Shown here: positions 1-11,230 of the stretch, one piece after another
How the letters are laid out: each line of letters begins with the position of its first letter
Numbering within the stretch: the first letter of the stretch is position 1
Assembly (NCBI GenBank): GCA_029891385.1
Contig: CM057235.1
Span: 23,615,120 to 23,679,119, forward strand
Direction of reading: 5' to 3'
Length of the DNA: 64,000 nt
Origin: Erythroxylum novogranatense
Lineage: Eukaryota; Streptophyta; Magnoliopsida; Malpighiales; Erythroxylaceae
The notes under the pieces: model-generated
Seen by the model: only the letters and a program-made list of their open reading frames with translations
What the model was told of the DNA's origin: nothing
Databases searched by the model: none
Made by a program: the position numbers and the translations under genes

Positions 1-1302
1 CAAGGCTCCATCAGATCCCAACTTCCATCCAATCGCTTCAAAGGATAAAGTTGAGATAGTCTTTCGACTTAAGGCATCTGCTACAACATTAGCCTTACCC
101 GATGGTAGTCTACAATACAATCATAGTCTTTAAATAATTCCAACCAACGCCGTTGTCTCGATTCGCCTTCATACGGGTAAGCAAATACTTGACTCTTATG
201 ATCTGTGAAAATTCTACACTTTTCTTCATACAGATAGTGTCGCCAAATTTTTAAAGCAAACATGACTGCTGCAAGCTCCAGATCATGAGTAGGGTAATTC
301 TGTTCATGAGTCTTTAGTTGTCGAGAAGCATAAGCAACTACCTTCCCTTCCTGCATCAAAACACAACCTAACCCAATCCCAGATGCATCCGTATACAGAA
401 CACAGTCCTTACCAGAAGTAGGTTGAACTAATACAGGAGCTTCAGTAAACATACTTTTCAACCGATCAAAGCTACTCTGGCATCTATCAGACCATTCATA
501 CTTCACTCCTTTCCGTAACAGTTTAGTTAAAGGGGATGCTATCACTGAAAACCCCTTAACAAATCGACGGTAATAACCAAATGCACCGTAAAACTTCTCA
601 CCTCTGTCACGTTCCTTGGTGGCTTCCAATTGATAACCGCCTCTATTTTACTAAGATCAACTTTAATTCCTTCAGATGAGACAACATGCCCTAGGAATGA
701 TACCTCCTGTAGCCAGAAATCACATTTACTCAATTTAGCATACAACTGCCTTTCCCGTAGAGTTTGGAAGACAATTCGGAGATGTTCACTATGCTCATGT
801 TCATTCTTGGAATAGACTAGGATATCATCAATAAACACCACAACAAACTGATCCAGATAAGGCTGAATACTCTATTCATCAAATCCATAATGTTCATTGG
901 AGCATTAGTTAACCCGAACGGCATTACTAGGAATTCGTAATGTCCATAACGGGTCCTAAATGCAATCTTCTGTATATCCACATCCTTTACCCGAAGCTGA
1001 TAATACCCCAATCGTAGATCTATCTTCGAAAACACTCCTGCATCTCTCAACTGATCAAATAGATCGTCAATCCTTGGCAGTGGATACCTATTCTTCATCG
1101 TGACCCTATTTAATCGCCGATAATCGATGCACATGCGCGTGTACCATCCTTCTTCTTTATAAGCAATACCGGCGCACTTACGGTGATACATCGGGTCTAA
1201 TAAACCCTTATCCGAAGTTCTTATAATCTGCAACTTCAACTCCTTCAACTCGGTGGGAGCCATTCTATACGGTGCTCTAGATATCGGAGCAAAGCATTGC
1301 AT
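1..1302 (-). pseudogene. Ty3/gypsy pol fragment: reverse transcriptase and RNase H
   Basis: This is the polymerase part of the gypsy polyprotein, which copies element RNA into DNA in cytoplasmic particles. Visible RT motifs are [32 protein letters not shown] and the catalytic [10 protein letters not shown] (about 790-840). The RT connection follows ([13 protein letters not shown]), then RNase H with [31 protein letters not shown] and FTDHKS. The frame changes near 850, again near 600, and again near 100, where an ADALS-type motif (about 65-80) is read in another frame. At least three indels therefore break the coding sequence. Integrase is expected left of the window. The family is certain; the exact lineage is less so. 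Confidence 0.88.
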
Positions 1303-1491
1303 AACCGATAGATAACTCCACTTCTCTCTCGGAGGGACTCAGGACAATTCTTCAGAAAACATCCGAAACTCGTTCACTCTGAGAATCTACACAATTTCTC
1401 CTTAGCACCTTCCTTCGGGTATCAAGACAAAAGCTAGATAAGCGTCACACCCTTCCCGAGAAGCTTTTGAGCTTGCATAGCGGATACTACA

Positions 1492-3099
1492 TTAATCGAG
1501 CACGTGTGCAACCACCATGAAATACAAGCTCAGACTGGTCGGGCTCCTCAAGAAAACTGTCTTATCCTTACAATCAATTACTGCCTGATGTTTAGACAGC
1601 CAATCCATACCCAGAATCAAATCGAATTCGTGAAATGGCAACGTAATCAGATCCGCTGCATACTCACTTCCTTGAATCATAACTGGACAATTTCTAACCA
1701 CTTGATTCACCAACACACTACTACCCAGAGGACTAGTTACATGCATGTCATATTCTAACTGATCTATCAGCATCTCCTTATCAAACATTTCTTCAGCACA
1801 AATATATGAATGCGAAGATCCAGGATCAAATAATGCATACTTTTCATAATCAAAGAGAGAAACCATACCAGCAATGACATCTGGTGCCTCCTGATCCTCA
1901 CGAGCTTTCAGTGGATAAGCCCGAGCTGAAGCAGCAGGTACAGCTGGTCGATTCACAGTTTCTGACTGGGAACTCAGATTAGCTCTACTCTGCTGATATC
2001 CGCCTCGACCTCTTCCTCGGCCTCTGTTTGCAACTGATGCCTGAGAAACCTCTCTATTAGCTTGTGCTATCTCAAACTGTCTCCAAGGATAATTTGTAAC
2101 CACATGATTTGTACTGCCACAACCAAAACATGCACCTGTAACTCTCCAACAGACACCCCAATGATGCTTAGAGCAGTGTGGGCACTCTGGAACACTAGAA
2201 CCTCGACTCCCAATGGAATCTCTACTAGAGGAAGTAGGATAGTTTTATTGCCTTCCTCGCATCCCTGATCTCTGAGCACCTCTTGGAGTAGAGAAACTAC
2301 CTTCCCGACTTCGTTTTCCCGAAGACTGACCTCCTCGAGTAAAGCCTCTTCGCTGGCTTCTTTCTTTTCTGATCGTCTCTTGTCTTTCGACCTTTATTGC
2401 AGCTTGTACCAACTGGTGGTAAGTCACTTGTTGTAGCACAGTAACCGCTGCCAGATGCTCCTTAATCGAATCATGTAATCCGTCCTCAAACTGATGACAA
2501 CGGAACTCCTCAGTAAGCACGGAGTTAGGGGCATACTTACTGAGTCGGTTGAATTCCCGATCATACTCAACAACTGATAAAGTTCTCTGCCTCAAGTTCA
2601 GAAATAGCTTCCATTTATCCTTCCTGTACGCCTCTGTCACATACTTGGCTCTAAATTCTTGGACAAAGAAATCCCAAGTCAGTGGGACCGATAGCTGGGG
2701 ACTCCTCATAACGAACTTCCACCATTCATAAGCTGCTCCCTGCAGAAGTGAAACAGCACAATGCACCATCTGCTCTGCTGGACACCTAATCTCGTCCAGT
2801 ACCCTCTTCACCTTCTCAATCCAGAACTCGGCTCCTTCAGATTCTTCCAGAGAAGTTCCAGTAAATTCCTCAACTCCATATTTCCTCAATTGATCAATCG
2901 GAGCCTTAGGTGTTGTCATCCGATGCACCAAAGTCATCATATCCTCGGGACGACTTAAGCAAAGCTTCTCCACGAACTAGAGGAGGAGGTGGAACCTCGC
3001 TTCTCCTCGATTGACCTTGATGGTCCAGTGTTTCCGGCCAGTGCTTGCTCCGCTGATTACTCTCAAGAACCGTCGAACAATCTCGTGAGATCCTTCCAT
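1492..3099 (-). pseudogene. Ty3/gypsy gag and aspartic protease
   Basis: Gag forms the particle and the protease matures it. An ATG at 3099 opens a frame that continues, with a stop just upstream of 2973, into a typical plant gypsy gag core (EFTGTSLEESEGAEFWIEKV, AAYEWWKFV, WDFFVQEFRAKY, VVEYDREFNRLSKYAP). A nonsense codon at 2245-2247 interrupts the same frame. After it come two zinc-knuckle-like motifs (CPHCSKHHWGVC and CFGCGSTNH, about 2100-2185); the last Cys of the second appears as Tyr. The retropepsin follows: ALFDPGSSHSYI holds the catalytic DPGSS (about 1800-1845), and LILGMDWLSKH lies downstream. The frame stops at 1492 before RT. No other family fits. Confidence 0.87.
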
Positions 3100-3200
3100 C
3101 GTCTTACTATAGACAAAACATGGGACACGCGTTAGGCCATAACACAACTTAGACACTCAACAAAAAACAATAAGCAATCATTGGTTAAACCGAACCGCTT

Positions 3201-3220
3201 AAACCAGCGCCTCGATACCA
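3201..3220 (-). other. Primer binding site of the gypsy element (initiator-Met-type)
   Basis: Read on the minus strand the site begins TGGTATCGAGGCGCTGG, close to the usual TGGTATCAGAGC complement of initiator tRNA-Met. It lies five bases inside the LTR border at 3226, the expected place. The central bases differ from the consensus. Confidence 0.7.
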
Positions 3221-3689
3221 AAAGATGTAACACCCAAATACCCCAGGAGGATATATGGATGCCACCCAAGCATGAATAAACAAAATCAAACATTACACAT
3301 ATGCATTGTTTTAAAATCTAAGTTTAACACACATATAATACATCTCAGACTTAGAAACAAATCCAAAGAATATGTACAGGCCCAAATAAACCAAACAAAA
3401 TACATATTCGAGTGATACAAAAACTCGACTCCTTCGCCATCTGCGGTTGACTTGTCCCATCCTTAATCTCTTTGCTCTGCACTCTACACGGGCAAATCCA
3501 CGTCTTAAGCTTATAGCTTAGTGGTAATCATTTATCTAATTTAACCAATTTCTTTTCACAATAACGATATAAACATGCATTCAGAGATTAATACTCAGGC
3601 AAAATGCACTTCATAACAGATGTTATCATTAACAGACAAAACAAATCAAAAGTCCATAAAATAGAAGTGGGTAACGGACTTATCGGAAG

Positions 3690-3904
3690 ATCAAGTCTCG
3701 ACACGAAGTGTCCATATCGAAGACACCGAAGTGTCACAAAGATCAAGTCTCGACAATCAAGTGTCCATATCGAAGACACCAAGTGTCACAAAGATCAAGT
3801 CTCGACACCGGTGTCACAGAAGATCAAGTCTCGACACCAAGTGTCCATATCGAAGACACCGAGTGTCACGGAAGATCAAGTCTCGACACCAAGTGTCACA
3901 GAAG
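3690..3904. repeat. 52-bp minisatellite inside the gypsy LTR
   Basis: Three full 52-bp units and two shortened units of about 29-30 bp each begin ATCAAGTCTCGACA. Each carries small palindromes of the GACACCAAGTGTC type. Plus-strand ORFs across it are repeat artefacts. Confidence 0.9.
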
Positions 3905-4573
3905 CGCTTCTGAACCCTTCTAGGCATGCCTATTTACCCACAAATCGGACTAACAGTTTTAAACCAGAACAAAGTCATTTCTGATAATTCATGTGCAAAG
4001 CAAGTAGCACTTCCAATGATATAAACATGCGGCAAACGCCTCGGACAATCATTGTTCAAAATTCAGAACACAACACTTCAATATCACAATCATCAATCAA
4101 TACCTCGGACCTTCATGTCCGGAACCAATTAGCAATTCAGTACACATCACAATCAAGTTACTTCAGTAAACAAATCAAAGTGAGACCATCCCAGGTCTAT
4201 TACAAATTTACTGTCTAAATTACTTACCGATATTACTGACCTGTACAAAATGTATTTACCAGGACTATGTTACTACTAACACACTTTACTGTCAGAATTA
4301 CTTACCTCAATCACCCTTACTGTTTATTGCCTTGACGTGCCGGCAATTTCTGGAATCAATCGATCTGTACGGTCCTCTATCACAAAAATTACTATTGTAC
4401 ATAAGTACAAATGTACTAAAGTCTCTTGCATATGTATCATGCATGTTCATGACAAATTTCTGGGATTAATCAAGAACGTACTCTATCGATCCGGATGTAG
4501 TCAAATTCACTAATTCCTTTTTAATTTATTAAATCAAAAAATGTCCAAATTCATGTACAAATCAAATACTTTA

Positions 4574-4628
4574 CTATATAGTATAACGGCTAGTATAACG
4601 GCTAGTAAATAACGGCTAGTAAATAACG
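4574..4628. repeat. AACGGCTAGT short tandem repeats
   Basis: About four copies of TATAACGGCTAGT or AAATAACGGCTAGT stand next to a TATA-like CTATAAATAG. They may be LTR promoter elements; that role is inference. Confidence 0.75.
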
Positions 4629-5029
4629 GTCATAAAAATTGTTCTATAAATAGAGACCACTCCTCCATAATTTTCTTCATCCCTCCACATTCTTTCCTTC
4701 TTACCTCACAATTTCTTCTAGAAGAAAACCACATCTCAAAATGTTGTCCGCTATCGCATGTTTTTGTATACTTCTTATCTTTCTGTATCTTTGTTTGATT
4801 CTTAGTGTTAGTATAGAGCCAAAAGAAGCTCACCATTTTTTTCTCTTCTTAGTAGTTCCTATGATCCTTATGCTGCTTATTGGCATAGCATTAGAGAATT
4901 AATGGTATATCTATGGGAATAAAGGAATTCAGTATTTCTCTCTATTGTACTATTCATAAATACGTATACGACTGTTCACAAATACGGATACTGTTCACGG
5001 AGACATACTGTAGCAATATACTGTTCACT

Positions 5030-5121
5030 AGTCACTATTCACTACTATTCACTATTTACTATTCACTATTCACTATTACTATTTACTATTTACTATTTAC
5101 TATTTACTATTTACTATTCAC
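5030..5121. repeat. 7-bp microsatellite (TATTTAC/TATTCAC)
   Basis: Heptamers TATTCAC and TATTTAC alternate, then TATTTAC runs in about five perfect copies. It lies within the gypsy LTR. Confidence 0.9.
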
Positions 5122-6031
5122 CGAAACCTTGCTTCACACAATCGCTCAATGACATCGCTCATCGTCTCCTACCTTACGAAAATCACTGTTCATATCATTT
5201 TTTTTCTTCCTTTTCTTTTTCCTCTCAATTTCTTTAGCAATTCACTTAAAATCTTATCTATACAGGATTTCTAACCTATCAGAATTGTCAGAAACAACTT
5301 AAACTCTAAAGATCGCAAAATTAATGATCAGGAACAAAAACAAAAACATGAACACCATAAAACTCAAAACTCAAAACCAATAAACCAAAACAAAAACAAG
5401 GATGTAATTCGTATGAAAACAGAGGGTGAGTACTTACTAATTTCAGAAAACTTGACGGTCATGAGTGAGCTGAAATATTGTCTGATGAAGAACAAATGTC
5501 CAAGTCGTATTATTGGGTTTCTTCTTATTTGCAGATTAAACACATTTATAATCCGTGTCAAATGATTAACAACTGTCTCTTATCTAAACCGTCCATTTAT
5601 TATTATTTTATTAATATAATAGTACTGTTAAAACCAATTACACACTTATGATTTCGGAATCACCTAATACCCAGAAGTTCCAGACAACTTCCAAAATTCA
5701 CCAAAAATTCCGTCATAAAATAAAAATTCAAAATACTTATTCAAAAAATACGAAATCTGTTACCAACACTTTCTAAAAAATCATTGACGTATCCAAAAAA
5801 TACTATAACTATTAAAAAAATATCTTAATATTGTCCGAATCACTTCGAAGTTTCATGAAACCAATGTACCCGGAAAATGCCATGAATGCGTGCCAAAATA
5901 CTGAAGCACAATTGAGTACATATTCCAAGAATAAGCATACTACTTATGCACAATTTAATACATATTCCAATAGTAAGCATATTTCGTACTAAATGTCGTT
6001 AATGTTCTAACCCCTACTTTGGGGCGTTACA

Positions 6032-6453
6032 ATAATAGTCTAATTCCTACCACAACCCACGTAACTTCTCAAAATACTATGATGCAGTGATATCTCCTTG
6101 CTTCTTGTTATGTAATTTATTACGAAGATCAAAAATTTGAGCTTTATTACCTATTTGAGAATAAGTCAAAAAAGCAACTTTCCATATCTTTGCTGCTGTG
6201 TCAAGTAGTAAGTATGTCCAAGCAATCTCCGGTTTCATTGAATTTGTGAGTCAAGACATGACGAGAGAATTCTCAGACTCCCACTGATTATAATCAGAAT
6301 TATTGACGTTGAGTCTCTTACTTTCATCAGTAATGAACCCTATAATCCTCTAGCTTTGATGAATAACAAATAAGATCTTAACCAAGCAAGATAATTAGTT
6401 CCATCAAGTTTTATGGGACTGATTTGAAGTAAAGGGTTATCGGAACTTGACAT
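6032..6453 (-). pseudogene. Ty1/copia gag N-terminal fragment, interrupted by the gypsy insertion
   Basis: An ATG at 6453 opens a Ty1/copia gag of the Retrotran_gag type. Seen in order: ISPIKLDGTNYLAWLRSYLL, a region matching GFITDESKRL, YNQWESENSLVMS, LTNSMKPEIAW, TAAKIWKVAFL and YFEKLRGLW. A one-base frameshift lies near 6350, a TGA replaces the expected Trp near 6255, and further stops follow. Reading ends exactly at the gypsy LTR border, so the rest of the copia element was displaced to the left of the gypsy insertion, outside the window. It lies about 480 bp downstream of the small LTR and primer site, the right geometry for gag. Confidence 0.75.
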
Positions 6454-6935
6454 AAAATCTTCTCCATTATTAATCAGGATATCCAACAAAAAATCTGCCT
6501 ATAGAGTAAATAGAATATGTCCGAAAAAATGCTTCTATATGGGTAGTAAAATACCAGAAACAAAAATGGACCAAAATGAAGCAAGAGAGCAAGGGCACTG
6601 GTAGAAGGTTGGAGGTTACGTCTGACACCCCTAGAGGAGAGGCAAGAGGGCGACAACACTAGTGGAGAAAGAATCACGGCCAAACACTGGCCGGAAGGTA
6701 GTGTGTGGTACTCATGCGCGACGACGACAAAGAGACTACAGCGGCACATGGTGGCGCATGTGGTGTAGTTGATGCCAAATCTTTAACGGTGAGGTTTGCC
6801 AGTCACAACTAAAGTAGTCTAAATGGGTGGTGAGACGAAAAACACAATTGTTTTTGGGCGAGGATACTCGGCCAGTGTTCAATCCTTGTTTGCAACGACC
6901 AGCCAGAGAAATAAAAAATTGCCCTAAATCAAATA
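6454..6935 (-). other. Leader between copia primer site and gag
   Basis: About 480 bp separate the primer site from the gag start. A minus-strand ORF of about 90 codons (6474-6749) shows no retroelement motif and no conserved composition, so I treat it as non-coding leader. Confidence 0.5.
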
Positions 6936-6949
6936 GAGCTTTGATATCA
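6936..6949 (-). other. Primer binding site of the small-LTR copia element
   Basis: The minus strand reads TGATATCAAAGCTC, the initiator-Met site TGGTATCAGAGCTC with two transitions. It directly abuts the LTR. Confidence 0.7.
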
Positions 6950-7153
6950 TGTTGAATGTGTTGAATGTTGAAAAAAAATCTATTTTCAATTACTTTGTGT
7001 ACATAGGAATAACGTTTATATACAAAATTCCTAAGACTATTTAGGAAGTAATCTAGCTATTAAATATAGGAAATTACTCAATTATAGGAGAGATTATAGG
7101 AGTATTTATAACAATATCAATACAAGATCAATGTTAATAATCCCTGGTCAACA
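6950..7153 (-). repeat. 5' LTR of a small-LTR Ty1/copia element (204 bp)
   Basis: The LTR has perfect TGTTGA...TCAACA ends and a minus-strand TATA-like TTATAAATACT at 7102-7112. The primer site follows at once, and copia gag lies 500 bp further on. Only one LTR is in the window. Confidence 0.75.
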
Positions 7154-7878
7154 ATGTTCTTGCATTTTTTACACACTCTCTCCTCTCATGCATGCATAGC
7201 CTAAACTTGAATGAGAAGAGACTCATTTTTGGCTTCTTTCTTCTAAAAAAAATCTCCTCAAAATATTTCGTCTCCTTTGCTACCAAAGGATCTTGTTAAC
7301 CAAGTTTTCCAAGAAGAATAAGTGGCTGATCAGATTGGTCGAGGATACAACAACATGGAGAGGATACATTGACAAAGGAAAGGATACAAAAAAGTCAAAA
7401 CTATAGCAAGGATTCGGAGAGGATACAAAAGTCAGGAGTCAAAGCTGTAGCAAGAAGTCAGTATATTTCTACCACCCTATTCTTATGTAAATTATTTTCC
7501 TTTTACCGTATCATGCATGGCTAAAACATGTTGATTTGGTTATGTTATTTCCGTAGTGTTTGATTTTGAAAAAGTTTTGCAATCTACCGTTTTAGCCAAA
7601 TATTGCATACTTTTGTTTTCGATCCAACATGTTATTAATAAAATGGATGAGGTCACTAACTAAAGATCTCCTTCCTAGCATAAACCTAGTGAATTCACTA
7701 CCTAAAGTTATCCTACCTATCACAAACTAACTACGAAAAGTACTAAATTAATAATAAAAATTACAAAACACGTTAACAAAATAACACAATAAAACATGCA
7801 TGTATGAAAAAAACACAAATAATCAAACTTAAGCAAATAAAAACAATCAAAATTAATTCAAGTTCAAAAAACTAAACA
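7154..7878. other. Unassigned AT-rich DNA
   Basis: Nothing codes here. At 7330-7450 the phrase GAGGATACA recurs about four times as an irregular short repeat. From about 7620 the sequence may be the degraded interior of the Athila-like relic to the right. Confidence 0.4.
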
Positions 7879-7898
7879 CTTCCTTGGCAACGACGTCA
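7879..7898 (-). other. Primer binding site, tRNA-Asp type (Athila/Tat-like)
   Basis: The minus strand reads TGACGTCGTTGCCAAGGAAG, a degraded form of TGGCGCCGTTGCCGGGGA, which Athila/Tat elements use (complement of a tRNA-Asp 3' end). Confidence 0.6.
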
Positions 7899-7904
7899 AA
7901 AACT

Positions 7905-9496
7905 TGTTATGCCCAAATAAGTTCTAAAAATACTTAGGCTATCATACTCGCAAGTATATAAGGTAGTTGTAGTGATTAGCCAGGGCCGTCTACCATGGAG
8001 GTGAAATTGGTTAACTTAAATTAATCTTGAACAAAAAAATAAAAATAGATGCAATCCTAAACATTCTATTCCAATTGTTGAGTGAAGGTTTTAAAAGAAA
8101 ATCCCAAATTATTATGAAAAGTAAACGATTCAATAGAAAGCAAAGATGAATAGATTAATCATAATGGAAGACTTTTGAAAATTAATTTCACCAATTTAAT
8201 CTCCTATGCATGATTAAGGGAAATGATTGGTTAATTGTCTTATTAAAATTAGCAGTCAGATTCTAAGATCAACTAAAATAATAGATTAAATCTAGCTTTC
8301 GTATTCGACAAGTTATTATCCGAATTAATTATGAAAACCCAACTACTAATTAGCAGTTAAGTTAATATATTTCTAATACATAACCTAAGTGTCTATAGTT
8401 TCTAGTTCCATATTAAACTTCTCCTGTCGGTACTTTGTTTAATACTAAAATGATGCAAAGTTTGGTCATGCTATTACATCCATTCAGCTCAAAAATCACA
8501 GTAATAAGACAACAAAATTGTAACTCAATCATTCATAGTCTACTAAAATAGCTACATTAATTCTCAAAAAAAGAGATTAGCCCATCACGGATGTCACAAC
8601 ATTCATCATCATTAAACACTTTAATCCCGTCACTATTAGTATAAGTAAAGGATTTAAGAAATAAACTAAGTAAATAACCAAGATACACTATCAAAAGCTA
8701 TAGAGTATGAGTTCGGTTAAGCTAATAGAATAAGAAATCCAGTAAATAATAGAGAACAATGCAAAAAAATAAGGAACAAAGTAAGCAAACAAAGGTTTTT
8801 GTATGAATGAGTCGCGGTGATCTCTTACAACTCCCAATCCTTCTACATTGGCTTTCACCTTTTGCTTCTAGTTAATGTTCACTAATACAACTGAATGCTC
8901 CCACTGCCTTACCCTCTGTTTTTATTCTTCTTCACCGACTCTCTCTATTTTCTCCTCTCATTTCCCTTTCTTTCTCTCTATCCCTCTCTTCCTAAATGTG
9001 TCTATTTATGTGTAGAATGATGGAACATAAAATAGAGTGTAGTGTGGAGAATGAAGAGTGAACGATAGAATCGTGAATAAATATCAGCCGCCACCATCCT
9101 TTTCCCTTTGTAGTATGCTCTTAGGTCTAGGGTTTTAGGCCCTCAATCTCTACAGTTTCCACGTAATAGCTAAAAAAATTACAAGAGAAATGTCTGAAGG
9201 GAGTCATGGCTATAACTTTTAAGTCACAGCCATATGTAAATCATAACTATGACTTACATTTCATAACCATGCATGTAAGTCACGACTGTGACTTGCACAT
9301 GCAAGGTTGTGCATGTAAGTGTGACTTACATACACAATTCTTTTTGTTTAGTTCATAACATATTCACAAAATAATATGATTAAGATTCATGCAACATCCA
9401 CACCAATTTCACTCAATCTATCTCACATTTGGATGAAAACACAAGGATTTATAACCAAATCAATATATGAAAGCAATTAAAAGAAATATAAACTAG
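7905..9496 (-). repeat. Athila/Tat-like LTR relic
   Basis: It starts at TGTTATGCCC beside the primer site. A minus-strand TATA-like CATAAATAG near 9008 precedes a pyrimidine/purine-biased leader (8935-8995). The distal part (9190-9340) has short GTCA/TGAC inverted repeats. The outer boundary is not resolved; the LINE at 9506 interrupts or borders it. Confidence 0.5.
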
Positions 9497-9517
9497 AAAC
9501 AATAGGGTACAGTCTTA

Positions 9518-11230
9518 CCTGGGCCTACCATTAAAAGTTCTATATCAAATGCATACATTGAGAGCGGATCTCAAGTAGTGGAATCACCTAGTGTGTGGCA
9601 ATTTTATGAAAAATATGAGAAAGACTAAATACAAAGTGCCTGACAGAGCATGCCTTTGAGGTAGATGGTACTGTAGATTCATAAAAGGTTTTGCAGCTAT
9701 ACAAAGAAAAATATACCCGTGTTTTGCTCGAGAAAAGAAAGGGTTAAATGGATGAAGGAGGGAGATGCAACACAAAATTTTTCCATATTGTAGTGATGAT
9801 ATGGTATTCATCAGATTCAAGGTTTGGACGGGGAAAAGATAATGGACCCACAACTGATCCAAACAAAAGGGTTAAGTTTCTTCGAACAGTTATTATATAA
9901 AGAATCAACAGATATTAGAGCTATGGATATAATGGTAGATCATGTGATTCATCTAGCAGTTTTATCTAAGGAGAATGATAAGCTACATTCCCTTTCGGAG
10001 ATGGAGGAGATATATTCTGCCTCGAAAAAATTGGTTGAGGATAGCGTGACAAGGTCGGATGGTTACATAGGCTGATTTTTATTTTTTACTACAAGGTGAT
10101 TGGTAGTGATGTAGTTCAGGCATTAAAGGAGTTTTTCTCAGGGGATTTGTCAAGATCTTATTACCTCTACGTTGCTTGTGTTGATTCCTAAAGTGGTTAA
10201 TATATCTCAATTTTCAAAATTCTAGCCTATTAGCTTATGTAATTTTATTTAGAAAGTTATATCAAAGCTGATGGCTAATACGTTATATGTTGTATTACCT
10301 CACTTGATATCTCCTCAGTAGGCGACCTTTTTACCTAGGAGATTGGATTTAGATAATGTATTATTGGCCCAAGAACTATGCATGGACATAAAGCAAAAGA
10401 AGAGGGGAGGAAGCGTGGTGTTAAATCTTGATATGGAAAAGACATATAATCGTATGTCTTGGATAATTTTTTATTAAGGTTCTCTAGAGGTTTGGCTTTG
10501 GGGAATAGTTCATTGACTGGGTGTGGCAATTAATATCCAATTGTTGGTTTTCAATACTGATTAATGACGCACTGATGGACTATTTTCATACAACTAGAGG
10601 TCTTCATTAGGGAGAACCTCAATCTATGACGCTTTTCATTATAGGGGCAAAGGTTCTTTCCACAAGTTTTAGATGAGTTGCCAACCATAACAAGTTTTGC
10701 AGTGCTAAGGAATTGTCCTAAAATTTCCCATCTCTCCAACACGAATGATGTTCTCATCTTTATAAAAGAGCTGAGGTCCTTTTTAGTGACGATTAGAAGT
10801 GCTTTAAAGGAATATAAGAAGTGCTCTGGGCAACTAGTGAATATGGATAAGAGTGGTTTCTTTGTTGATCAATGTTCTTAGATGCCAAAGAATTTGATTA
10901 CAAATGTGAGAGATTTCCAACACAAACAAGGGCCTTTTACATATTTGGGTTGTCTAATATATTAGGGACGTCAGAAGTCTGAATTATTTAATGTTATGGT
11001 TGACAAGGTTTGGGATAAAATCTATCATTAGTGAGAAACTTACTCTTAGTTAGGGGGACGATTGTGCTTTTGCATTTAGTCCTTTTGTCTCTTCCTCTAA
11101 ATGTGTTGGCCGCCTGTAACCCGCCTCGGGGGATATTGTTGAATTTTGAAAGGATGTTTGCAAATTTCCTTTGGGGACATGATTATGATCAATCCAAGTA
11201 TCATTGTATAGCTTAGGATTCCTTATGTCA
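9518..11230 (+). pseudogene. LINE ORF2 reverse transcriptase region
   Basis: The region would prime and copy LINE RNA at the target site. Coding similarity starts almost at the 5' junction (LRADLK*WNHLVCGNF), continues through the pre-RT segment (9824-10075), and enters RT with LDLDNVLLAQELCMDIK and GGSVVLNLDMEKTYNRMSW (10348-10460). Later come SGQLVNMDKSGFF (10828-10864) and YLGC (about 10939). The position of the catalytic F/YADD reads NTND (about 10738-10750), so the active site is lost. In-frame stops and several frameshifts break the frame, including many after 10880. It lies upstream of the RNase H fragment of the same element. Confidence 0.82.

Larger units (their letters stand above)
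1..6031 (-). mobile_element. Ty3/gypsy LTR retrotransposon, Tekay/Del-like chromovirus, left end outside window
   Basis: On the minus strand the order is 5' LTR (3226-6031), primer site, gag, protease, reverse transcriptase and RNase H. Integrase and the 3' LTR lie beyond position 1. The gag type, the double zinc knuckle and the 2.8-kb LTR resemble plant Tekay/Del chromoviruses; this lineage call is inference. The LTR border at 6031 falls inside a copia gag, so this element inserted into an older one. Stops and frameshifts make it non-autonomous. Confidence 0.85.
3226..6031 (-). repeat. 5' LTR of the Tekay/Del-like gypsy element (2,806 bp)
   Basis: The plus strand starts TGTAACACCC and ends GGGGCGTTACA, giving the TGTAAC...GTTACA inverted ends of an LTR. 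It adjoins the primer site on one side and interrupts a copia gag on the other. It holds a 52-bp minisatellite, AACGGCTAGT repeats and a 7-bp microsatellite. A palindromic TATA-like CTATAAATAG at about 4644 could read either way. The second LTR is outside the window, so identity and TSD cannot be checked. Confidence 0.8.

Noticed and set aside
3604..3984. Plus-strand ORFs across the gypsy LTR
   Set aside because: They follow the 52-bp minisatellite in several frames and oppose the element strand.
5030..5121. Regular short repeats as a CRISPR-like array
   Set aside because: Contiguous 7-bp microsatellite without spacers, in plant retrotransposon DNA.
6474..6749. 91-codon minus ORF in the copia leader
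   Set aside because: No motif, and it sits between primer site and gag start where leader is expected.
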